A DNA stretch of 64,000 nucleotides from positions 211,733,253-211,797,252 of the forward strand of contig OV884060.1 in assembly GCA_930367215.1 (NCBI GenBank), written 5' to 3'. The position numbers and the translations under genes are program-made. This document shows, piece by piece, positions 1 to 10,900 of this stretch. The stretch's first letter is position 1. Every line of letters starts with the position of its first letter. The notes beneath the pieces were generated by a model. It was not told the origin of the DNA. It worked only from the letters and a program-made list of their open reading frames with translations, and did no database searches. This DNA comes from Pollenia angustigena (lineage: Eukaryota > Arthropoda > Insecta > Diptera > Polleniidae).

Positions 1-135
1 ATAAACCGTTTTCGTTCATCAGGCTCGGTGTCCACTTTACACAAAGGTGGTCGACCCCGAAAAACCAGCAAACGGAAAGTTAAAGCTATAATTCGAATGA
101 TTAAAAAAGATCCTTTCGTAGCAGCAACAAGTTTT
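1..135 (+). pseudogene. Tc1-like transposase, N-terminal DNA-binding fragment
   Basis: Open frame from the left edge reads RFRSSGSVSTLHKGGRPRKT followed by a basic helix ending in RMIKKDPFV. The GRPRKT AT-hook-like motif followed by an Ile/Lys-rich helix and NPFV/DPFV is typical of the second helix-turn-helix of Tc1-family transposases. After about residue 45 the similarity stops and no DDE catalytic domain follows, so this is a truncated remnant. The element may extend off the left edge. It lies inside FOCAD intron 4. Confidence 0.55.
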
Positions 136-521
136 TTACATTTATTTGCACCGTCGAAAGCAAATTTGTTTTCGTTGAAAAATTCGATGCATAACGAAAT
201 TTTCGACATTGGTGCCAACTCATAATACCAAATTAACATTCGATAGTCGATGTTCGATAGCCAGTGAAAATCGTTTATCGAATGTAACTCATAACAGGGG
301 CCTATATGTTTTTATTTTAATTATTTAAAATATGATATTATATAGGAAAAAGGAGGCAACATGCAAATAAATTTAAAAATGATAATTCCAGCAAATTTCG
401 AACCACCTGTACCACTGGTTAAAGATTGATGTTTGACTGTTGGCTGGCAGGCACCGCAGTGGTGCAGAGTAGACTGGCCCACGCTTGTATGGAAAAGTAA
501 AAGTATAGCCCAATACTGGTT

Positions 522-723
522 GCGTTCGTAAATGCATCACTGCGCTGCATCAGTGATTTCAAATGGTTATATATTTATCAGTGAAGTAAATGTGGACCAA
601 AAAATTGTGAAATACTCCACAAAATTAATAGTCGCACAATAAAAAAAAAATTAAAATTATTCTTTTATCGCCATTAAAAAAGTTTGCTTTTCTGATGCAG
701 CGCAGCGATGCATTTACGAACGC
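522..723. mobile_element. MITE with ~33-bp terminal inverted repeats
   Basis: The left end TGCGTTCGTAAATGCATC at 522 is repeated in inverse orientation at the right end (to 723); the match continues through CTGCGCTGCATCAG with one mismatch. Length is 202 bp with no coding capacity. No convincing target duplication was seen, so the superfamily is unknown. Confidence 0.6.
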
Positions 724-797
724 ACCCACTTTCTCCACAAGCTTGATTTTGTTTCTTTTACTAAAATATATTAATACCAAAAATTGGATCAATAGGA

Positions 798-1221
798 CAA
801 TATTTAGAGGTCGCGATGAATGGCGACTTTTAGGTTTCACATCTTATACCTATTACATGCATTTACGTTTGGCTTATCATTATTGTACTAGTTTATGTAT
901 TGGCGATACTTTTTCACACTTTTCTTTGATCTTTACTAGATTTACATTTGTTAAAATTAAAATATATTCATCCCTCTACATAATTATTTAACTTATTTTG
1001 AATGCAGAATTACAAGAAACGAGTTTAGAAGGATTATGTTGAAATTTCTGACAGTGAGTCAGATTCATCGCACGAAGAAGTTAAGTTTCACAAAAAAACA
1101 AAATACAACTTAACGAATAAAAATGAAACCTGTTTTTTAAAACGACTTTATTGGATCTATTGACCGTGTAAGTCTTTCTAACCCCGAAAAATCATTTAAC
1201 TATGGCAACCTCTAAATATTG
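798..1221. mobile_element. Short inverted-repeat element
   Basis: CAATATTTAGAGGTCGC at 798 and its inverse (CAATATTTAGAGGTTGCC read on minus) ending at 1221 bound a 424-bp AT-rich segment. Only about 17 bp of arm can be matched and no target duplication was found. Confidence 0.35.
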
Positions 1222-1324
1222 ACCGATTGTGCTCAAATTTGGAATGAAAATTTTTAAGCACTATTCGAATAGGATCAGCGTTGTGGAGCGCGAATATTCG
1301 ATACTTTTGTATTTTGGGCCACCC

Positions 1325-1409
1325 TAGTGCAGAGGTTAGAACTCAAAGAATTCTGATTAAAGAATGTGGTGATTCTTGAAACATGTAAATTCATCCCCGG
1401 TTCGAGCCT
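1325..1409 (+). other. tRNA-like A-box/B-box segment (SINE head or tRNA pseudogene)
   Basis: TAGTGCAGAGG (1325-1335) resembles a pol III A box and GGTTCGAGCCT (1399-1409) a B box, 74 bp apart in the correct order and strand. The intervening sequence does not fold into an obvious cloverleaf. A tRNA-derived SINE head or decayed tRNA fits better than a working tRNA. Confidence 0.3.
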
Positions 1410-1662
1410 CAGCTCAGCCAAGAAAATTATCAATAAATTTTAATAATATTTCTTGTTGTAAAAATTCCTTCCTTCAGTAAAAATAATTTAGTAAAAATTA
1501 AATTTGATAAACTCAAGCCTAACTAAAAATATCAAAAATTAAAAATTAACAGTTCAACTAAAAATCACAATTGGTATTGTATACATAGGAACTTATATAA
1601 ACAGTTTGTTTAATGTGCTTTAATGAATAACAAATGTAAATAAGAGAAAAACGTGTACTTAC

Positions 1663-1907
1663 TTTTCATAGCATATTTCACGTATAGTATGAGTTTTAGC
1701 AATTTCAAATTCCCACTTCTTGGTAGTACCTTCTTTAAAGGGCAACGATAAAAGTTTAATTAAAAATGGATAGGTACGAGGCTCAACGCGCCATAAACGT
1801 AAATACAAGTCCATACAAAATGTAGGATTATCAGCACATAAATTACAAAATGTAGGATTATCAGCACATAAATTACGTATAGTATTTAAAATCATCGGTA
1901 TGTTGTC
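1663..1907 (-). CDS. FOCAD: FOCAD exon 4, with an in-frame 30-bp duplication
   Basis: 245 nt from acceptor TTTAATTTAG (ends 1908) to donor GTAAGTA (from 1662). It begins DNIPMILNTIRNL and ends IAKTHTIREICYE plus two bases (phase 2). Codons for NLCADNPTFC occur twice in perfect tandem (1816-1875), lengthening a helix-loop by ten residues relative to vertebrate FOCAD. No exon 5 is visible in 1-1655, so intron 4 is at least 1.66 kb. Confidence 0.8.
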
Positions 1908-4900
1908 CTAAATTAAAAAAGAATAATTGTTAGATACATATTCAGTTACCGTCTTTAATAGCAATATTAACATATACCTAAGTATGTATAACACTAATGA
2001 TACTCACTTTCGATACCCCAAAATTAGGTAAACCTCTTAACAGTTCCATTTGTAACTCAGGATTGTGTTCACCTGCCAATTTAAAAATGTAGGTCATAAG
2101 AAAGTCATAAGCAATATCATTATTAACTTTAATTATATCCAATATAACTTCGTATATCTTAAACCAACAGTCCACAGATGGTTCTCGTGAGAGAAATAAT
2201 GCTCGTAGGAATAAATGCAAACGCTGACAGAACATGGTGTTGACCTTTACATTTAATATATCGACAAACGTAAAAACATCCCTGACTTCAGAATCATCAA
2301 AGGATTCCACTAATTTTGCCAAATCAAATGCCAAGGCTATATCAGGATGTAAGTTTCGTAGACCAACTGGTTCAAAATCTTTTGTACGAGTTGGTTTTGT
2401 TTTTACCGCTCCCTTCACAACATCAAGTATTTTACGTACAATCTGATGGGCAATGGCCAAACCATCTGCAGGTATAAATGCAGTCTGAGACATCCACTGG
2501 ATGATTCCATCAAGACACATGTTCAGAATGTATTGATGCCCACAGTTTTCCTGAACCACTATAAATGACAGAATTCGCATCAGATCTGGTAAATAGCTAG
2601 GTGTAAGTAAATGTAAATTCTCCGAGAGCAGTATTAACATGACATTATAATGACTTTGACTTTGCTCTTTCGTGGAGTGTAAAACTCTTAAGATACAGTG
2701 TAAACTTGGACGGGGATCTATGCCAAATTTGACTAAATTATTGATGACCAGTATTTGAAAGATAGTTAATTCAATTGATTGTTTTAAATCCTTTTGGTTG
2801 AGAAAATGTTCTATAGCTTCGATAAGCAAAGTACTAGTAAAAAGACAATTTTGTGAGGTGGAAAGTTTACTCCATGATAAAATTTCTTGCATTAATTCCT
2901 TGGCTTCGTTTTTGTTTTTACTTAATGTCAATAGACCGGTCCATATGGTTTTTGAATCTGGTAAGGTTTGAGGATTACAAAGTATATAGAGATAAACTGG
3001 TCTCAAATATTCAATGCTTTGATCTTTGATCCTAAGAAAAAAAAAAAACAAATATTAAAATTTTTGGTTTTAAAGTTTAAAAACTTACTGTTTATCGTGA
3101 TGATTACATATGCCATTAATTTTATTCGCTACATCATTCATGTTGACCATTGAGTTTTGCAGCAATGTAATCATGGGATGCTGTTGGGTTTTAAGGCCAA
3201 AATGTGATTGAAATTTTTCATTGTCCTTTAAAGAAGCCGCCTTTCTTTTTAAACTTAGCAATAAAAGGCTAACAATGCCTTCGGTTATGGTGGTATATTG
3301 AACGGGGCTGAATGATTTTTGTAAAGAAAAGTAAGAAATTTATTTACAAACATATATTTTCTAAAAATATATTTTCGTTGAATCTTAAATGGAGTTTCCT
3401 GTCTTTGCCAGGTGTAAGTGATCATTTTATGAAAGAAAAGTATTTCAAACTAATGAATTATCTGAAATATCGATGAATGTTAATAGAGAGGCTTAATAAG
3501 GCAGCAAACGAAAATAATCTGGTATGGTTTAACTTTACAATTTCTACATTAAGGGCTCATAGATCAGTGCAAGTTAAACTCTCCTTTTGGTTTAAAATGT
3601 GTAAAAGCTAGCAAATCTATAAATCAGTAAACATCTAAAACATCTCTAAAGGCATAAACGCATAATACAGATGATATGAATTTGACATTTATTTTTTAAA
3701 AAGTATAATGTACGGAAATAACAGCTGTTGAGTTAAACTACATATGAATTTAAGTTTTGTTCAACTAAACCAGCTCTTAAACATTCACTGATTTATTAAC
3801 CACAAGGCAGATATCCTGGAGAAATTTTAAAAGATGTCGTTATCAGGAAAATATTTTAGAGTATAGGAGAACAAGTGTGAAAGTTTAGAAGGATTTCAAG
3901 ATTGCTAAAAAACGTATGTGGGATAATATTTTAATTAAATTAAATTCAGGTTAAATTCTTTTCCAACGATTTGTATAAACGACACCAGAGATAAACATAC
4001 TAAGCAAATTGGAAATTAATTTGATGAACTTTTGACGTCAATTAGTTCGGACTCTTAGTGATACAGATATTATAACAAATAAAAGAAAACTGGACATCAA
4101 GAGTTTATCGAAATGCAGTGATCAAATTGAAATCCTAACAGAGAAAAAAATTTTTTCTGAACTCGAAAAAGAAATGAGAACTTTAAGGGCTCGTGACAAA
4201 ATTACACATTCAATGATCAAAATGGCTCCTAGCGATTTCAAACATCGTCCTTGTAGTTTTTATAAAAACATACTGTCAAGTGGAATGAATATTCCCCCAT
4301 GATTTGAATATTGCAACTTCAGCACCTATTTCTAAGCCTGGTAAGGATCCTGTGCGTTTGGAAGGATACCGTCCAATCTCTTCACTGTCGGTTCTCTCAA
4401 AAATTTCAAGAACAAATTTAGCTAGAAGATTCTGGAAATTTACCATCAATTAAGTATCGGGAATATAACATAATTTATACGAATGCATGGCGATCACAGT
4501 CTATGTCATGAATTGGTAGACATTCTAAGAAGGCCCAGTTATACCAACGGACAAAACGGAAGTCCTTCACGTCTGTCGTAAGAGAGAATGCTGAACTAAC
4601 ACCATAAACATCAGGAGAATTGAAAATAATATTACTTCCCAGCAAAAAAGCTTTTGAAGTTGTTCAAGTAGAAGGGATATTTTCATGACTTCTTTAGCAC
4701 TTAACTACTTGAATGAATTAACAATGCGTTCCAAAATTCGAATAAATTTTAAATAAGTGAACCCATGAAAAATTACATGCTATGCACCCTTTCAACTCTT
4801 ATGTAGGAATTACAATTTTTCACTATAATTAGGTATTCTTTTAGGAATATTAAATACAATTGACTTTAATGATCAAGTTACATTTTTTTAAAAATATATA

Positions 4901-7900
4901 CATACATATGTAAATACATTTAATTTTAATATGTATTAAAATTTGTTATTTTGCGTAAATAAAGACTTATCCAATAGGTCTGCTTACCTCTACAACAATA
5001 CAAAAAACAACAGGCATTTTGTATGTGTAAAATTTACCCGCCGCACAGTGGCGCCATTTGAGTTTTTTCGTTGCAAAAATCATATCTTTTGAACCGAATA
5101 AGATAATTGAACAGTTTAAACAGCATATGATAGATAACTGTTCAGCCTATGAAATGAGCGTTTGGAAAGGGTGCTACGCTCTGTAGGGGCCTAATTATGG
5201 GTTATCAAAGTTAAAATTAGTAGAAAAATCAATTTTATGGTAACTAAAAAAAATTATTTTTACATTTTTAGATTGTTTTTATTTTTTTTCTTTAGGTTTT
5301 TATGTTTTAAATTATTACCCAACAAATTAAAAAAAAAATTATTTTTTTTTAAATTTATTTTTTCAATTTTCTGTAAAATATTCATCACAGTTCGTAAGAG
5401 AAGGTATATCTAAAAGACTAACCATTTCTAAACTATAATTATTTTCTAACTCTATTCGTGACTTCACATGCCGCAGGGAAGATATAAGTGGATCGGAAGA
5501 TGCTGCCAACATGTTGAAGAGGTCCTCATTTTGCCTTACCCTTGATGCTTTGAATGTGTTCTGCAATCTATATTTTTTATAAAATTTGTTAAGAGACTCC
5601 TGTGCTTCTTCAGAAAGCTCTCCAATTGGCAAAGACTGGTACTCAATTATATCTTTGCCATGCGCCAATATTTTATGGACGGTCGGGGTCAACTTCTTCT
5701 GTGGATACATTTCTGCTAAAAGAGATGCAGTTTTCGACGCATATTCTCCATATTTTGTAGAATTGACATTTTCTTTGCAGTTTAAAACATCCAAGATCGT
5801 TCCCAATCTTTTCACGATTTGATTGTCAATTCCAGTGATTCTAGTTACTGCCTCATCATTTTCAAAAAATCTCCTAGAAGTGTTTCCATCGTTTGAGTTA
5901 CCGTATCCGTGCTTGGGACAGTCTACTTTTAGTCCAACTTGTTTAAAAAAAGCATCCTGTATTTGCTTCTTTCTGATCTTTTCCTTATCCTTTATTGATG
6001 TATTTTCATCGAAGTTTTCCTCCTCTTGTGGTAGGGTATACGCCAGTTTTAGCAAGAATTCCATACACCTTATCCTTGCGTGCAATGGTGACATTCCATA
6101 TTCGTAATTCTCCTCATTTGTAGAATCGTTTAAATTACCAAAGTTCTTCTGACTCTTTTTGCAAATCGGGCATGACATTGTTGAGGTTGTTCCTGTCAGT
6201 TCGTTTACGACTTTTCCGTCAACCATGGTCAGATGGAACTCGTAATTGCATTCAATATATTTTCCTTCTCCAATTTGCAGCTTTGTAGGCTTAATCTTGC
6301 TTATTTGTTCTTCAATGTCCTTCACCGTGGTCCTTATGAGTTCTGCCGATTCCCTTGCAAACTGAAACATTATTGGTCGGCAATAATGCACTGATGACGG
6401 ACGTGGATTTTTCCAGTGAAGGGAAACATCCGATTTAAGCCGCAAAGGAACAACAGATGCCATAAACATATTTCCGTCCGATATTGTAGCGTCATCGGAA
6501 GATATCCTTTGCTTATAAACGCTTTGTCCGGATGATCCATCGCAGCCCCATTTGCTGATCAATGTCAACTTCTCAGGAAGAATTTTCACCTCATTTTCAG
6601 GAAGACTCTCCAACAACCGTTTTACTGTATGGCCCATGAGATCCTGCAGATTGGCTTTCGCAGAGACTTCCGTAAATTCCGTATGCAGTGGTCGTGAATT
6701 TATTTTGGCTTGCGTAATATGCTTGTATCCGGGTAAAACGTCAGCGCCGTGTCGCGTTAAAGATGCCCGTAGTTTCTCATATTTCTCTTTGGAAAGTTCT
6801 AAGTCCATAAACAAGGCCAAGGCTTCTTCGGAACCATACTTTTTAATGTGTGCGTTTGTGGGCGTGGGAATGCTTTCCTTAATCCTTTTTAGTCGCAGTG
6901 GGCTTGCATCAGCAACAGATTTGGTTATGTGCGACCTAACTCTTTCACTATCCTTTGTAAATTTAATAGACAGCGCTTCCGATAATTGCTTCGTGGTCAA
7001 GTCATTGGTGGCATCGGCAAGTTTCCTCTTTCTTGTGAAAATTGAACACTCCTCAATACTTTTTTTTGGCCTTCCTTTTGCTCCTCTGGTTGATGTGGTG
7101 GGTTTATCTACTGCCAATATATCCAGGATGGTATCTTCATTAAGCCAGTCCTCGTATTTGGAGTTGAAGTTCTGAATGGTTCGATTAGATTTCACCCATT
7201 TTGCCTTAATATTTGCATATATCAGATAAAAATTATTTTTTATAATTTCGCTTCTCTCAATATTTCCGTATAAGCTATCAAGTTCTTCTAAAGCAGCTTC
7301 CGTGAAAAAATTTGGTGTGGTTGACTTTCTAAACAGTTCAAATAATTTAAAATTGTTCAACGCCATGTTTTCAGTACTTAAATTGTTTAATGGTTTCAGT
7401 AATTGTTGCGCCAACTTTCAGTCGTAGACTAATCCAGGCATTATGCTTATTTTGCAATATATAGGCTTATGCTACCATGCCGAAAAATTTACCTGTTCCC
7501 TGCATACAAATGGAATTAGGCTGAATAATGCAATTTTGATATTATGCACGTGTCCAAATAAGATTTGTGCCTACCTGTAGTCAATATTGTTCTTGACCAT
7601 TTGTACGCCAAAGTATTGTTTAAGTGAGGTACGTACCTGCTAATTTCAATGAGTAGTTTTTTTAGATTTTAGATCAAACTACTGTCATACAATTTCTGCA
7701 ACCATGTCTTTTTAACCTTTTTTACCTCTAGAAGCCAAACGGGCACGTACGGGCAGATAAAATTTTTGAATTATGTAAAGAAATAATCAAAGAACAGATT
7801 TTGCAAATATGGCAAATATAGAAAAATATAGATTTTTGTTATTTTCCGTCAAAGTTGAAAAATAGTGAAAAAACGGATAGTTTTTAAATAGTGATTTACC

Positions 7901-10900
7901 AGGAGAAACACAAAGCAAACAGTTCATTTTTTTTTTATCATTACACATTTAATAAATGCATCAATCAATACAAACAAAAAATAAGGCGATTCGTTACCTA
8001 TTTTTCGTGATATTACACCTGAAATCGCAACAAATTTACTAAAAATTGTGTGTTTTTTTGAAAACCGAAAGTCGGTCAACTTTGAACGGCTATATCTTCT
8101 AAACTAAAAATGTGATATTATTAAGAGTGGCAGATTTGAAATCGTTGAAAAGTTTCCTATAACATGAGTTTATTCAAAACTTCGTCGGTGCTCATGAAAA
8201 TTTTGATTTTTGCAACCTCGTTTGCTCTACGGGCGCTACTGTGCGCCGTTGTCAAAATCTTACTACTACATAGGAAAAACAAAAGGAAAAATGTAATTTA
8301 TAATACATTCCAATGAAAATACGTATTAAAATCTTTAAAGATTCATTGCTTTTCATTCACACTCAATTCAGTTAATATTCCAGATCAATGAAAACACCGA
8401 TCTAATCACTGAACTTTCATTGGTTCTAAGCAATATTTTTAATGACCTTAATGTGAACCCATGCTCGCCAACGACACGCTAATGTTAAAATCATGCATGT
8501 TTCACCTAAAAAGAACCAGTGCATTATCCGCGGAACCCATGAATTTACTACTTCTTTTGCATGTCTTTTTTTGCTGGGTTTCCAAATGATAATACTAGGC
8601 ATTGTATTAACGTAAAATTTATTATAGAACGCACACAAAAAATCAGCCTAATTGTGGTTGTCGTTGTCGTATACGACTGTGTCGTTTTTTGTAATAGATT
8701 AAAGTATGTAGCACACAACATGTATTCTTAAATCAACTAAAAAAAACGAAACAGTCGTTTACGACAACGACAACCACAATAAGGGTGAATGTCTTTCCTT
8801 TTAAATGTGCAAAGTAAACAATCTTCTAAAACTTATTTGCTTCCGTGTTAAATGTCCACCACATACTGGATATTTGCCAGCATCTGGTGATACCAGAGGT
8901 GAAGGCAGTGCACTTAAAGGTCTTGGTAACGAAACGTTATCCATCCCCTAAACCGAGGTGTCACGCGACCCGTGCCTATCGGTCTGGTTTGCAGTCTGGG
9001 GTTACCGACGGTATTACCACGAAGCTTTGCTGATTTGCATCTCAGCAAATAAACCCTTACCACGTTAATAGGGGCCATGACGTGGCGGACCTTCCCATTG
9101 CCCTACACTTGTGGGAACAGAAAGAAAATGAACAAAACTTTCAGTCATCGACAAAGATACTGAAAACCGTGGGGTTTGGTTAACAAAAACTTATGGGAAT
9201 GTTTAAGACGATCGTCAGGAAGAATCCAGGCCCACCTCCACAGTGCGATGACCACTGTACCAGGTTCAAGGGAAGTTAATGGCTTGCGTAGATGAGCAAT
9301 CAGCGTCGCTATTGAAGCTCGCCATCCTACCATTTGGAGAGTTTTGAGAAGGTGCTCGATGTGGTATTGGTAAGCAAGATACCGCGTAGGCCTAGGTCGA
9401 TTGCCGCCATCCCCGCCGAACTATCGGAACCTTAGGTGATCTTGAAGATCATTCAGTGCTGCAACCCTCAACGACCCACAGGATTGGAAAGTAGTGAAGG
9501 TTTAAGCCGACCAGGAGGACGTCAACATCACAGTTGCCCCATAATGGAGCATGGTGAAGGTGACACAAATCAATCTCCCCAACTCTAAAGCATCTGCTAT
9601 ATTGCTCCTCCGAGTAGCAGAAAAGGGGGAGGAACTCGTGATGGTCAAAAAACCATGGATTCATAAGGATCGGGTTTGCGGACTAAATCATAAAGAATAC
9701 AAGCTATTGTTTGGGAAAGGTACAGGTATTGTGTCTTAGATAAAAATTTGTTGAATATCTTCATTCTATCGGATTACAGTAAGTAAGATACGACAACTGT
9801 TTCTCTCGAGACAAGGTGAGTAATAGTCTACATGCTGCATGGTCACGGATAGTACGCACCTAATCGGCTCATCAGTGATGCAGTAGTAAAGGCCGCAGGC
9901 ACTGGGACGCCAATTGTAATCTGTGCCGATGATAGTGCGAACCACACTATCTGAGGTAGTAAGGACACAAATGTAAAGGATGAGTCACTATTTTCCTTTA
10001 TTTTTATAATCTAGGAGAAGTAAATAGGGACCGCGAGCTATGTTTCTTGTGGCGCATATGTGTGAGGTTCTTGATGTCAGGCTTTCTGATCATCACATTT
10101 TTAGAGAACGGCAAAAATGCACTATTTACCCAACTTTATACGAATGTCTGTAAGATAAATTAAAACGCTTTTCAAACACTTTAATTCAAAAAATTTAGAA
10201 TAAAAATATATTATGCATATCTACACACAAATTCCTTTAAAACGATGTATGTTTCATTCAAATCGGTGGACGATAAGATACTTAAAAATCAACCACAAAA
10301 AATTGTTCCCGTATTTATTTAAAGAAGATAATTTAATAACAATAGACAAAGTTTTTCATAATTTTGTCTTTAGTAAAATTAAAAATCGATTTTTTATGGA
10401 AATTTTTAAAGTTTTAAGTGCATATTTTTTATTTTTTAATGCATATTTTGGATTTTTAGTGCATATTTTCGGATTTTTGGTGCATGATCATTCCTACTTA
10501 ATACTAATATTTGGTTTATAAGCCTTTCTTTTCCACGAATTCTTTCAATCTTCTTGGCATTGAATAAACTACAGAAATTTTTAGTAACATCAGACCCTAT
10601 ATTTTGCCGTTCTTGCAGTAGAACTTCTTTCAGTTGAGCCCTGCTAGTAATGTGGTGTTTCCGATGCGTCTACCTAATTCCCCCCAAAGATGTTCAATCG
10701 GATTCATATCCGGGGATTGCGGTGGAGTAGGCAGTTTGTGGGGAACATGATGATGTTTGCAGCACGTCATCTTTCAAGATGTCAAGTACTTAGTTTTGTT
10801 GTCTATTTTAAGATTTCAACGCCTGCTGCAGCGATACATCCCCACACCATGACCTCTCCACCATCGTGCTTGACCGTCCTTACAACATAGTTTTTTCCAA

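Larger units (their letters stand above)
5044..8243 (-). mobile_element. Complete Transib (RAG1-related) DNA transposon with 5-bp TSD
   Basis: The 3,200-bp element begins CACAGTGGCGCC (5044) and ends in the inverse of CACAGTAGCGCC (8243). Both termini carry a second block, TTGCAAAAATCA, at the same depth. It is flanked by CGCCG on both sides (5039-5043 and 8244-8248), a perfect GC-rich 5-bp duplication as known for Transib. The single gene inside (minus strand) is an uninterrupted RAG1-like transposase. Termini, TSD and ORF are all intact, which points to a recent insertion. It lies in the same orientation as FOCAD, about 1.7 kb from the intron 1 acceptor. Confidence 0.92.

Noticed and set aside
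1..1655. Exon 5 of FOCAD
   Set aside because: Looked for the expected PYQHG-like continuation after ICYEK on the minus strand; not found, so it must lie left of the window.
3553..3800. Possible inverted repeat (ATCAGTG...GTTWA)
   Set aside because: Short, interrupted match that could be chance in AT-rich DNA.
6552..7175. 207-residue plus-strand frame within the Transib element
   Set aside because: Antisense shadow of the transposase frame; no independent motif.
7367..7414. 16-codon upstream extension of the Transib transposase
   Set aside because: It would need a TTG start; the first in-frame ATG is 7366.
9145..9664. Minus-strand frames in the GC-richer LINE remnant
   Set aside because: The plus strand carries endonuclease motifs; minus frames show none.
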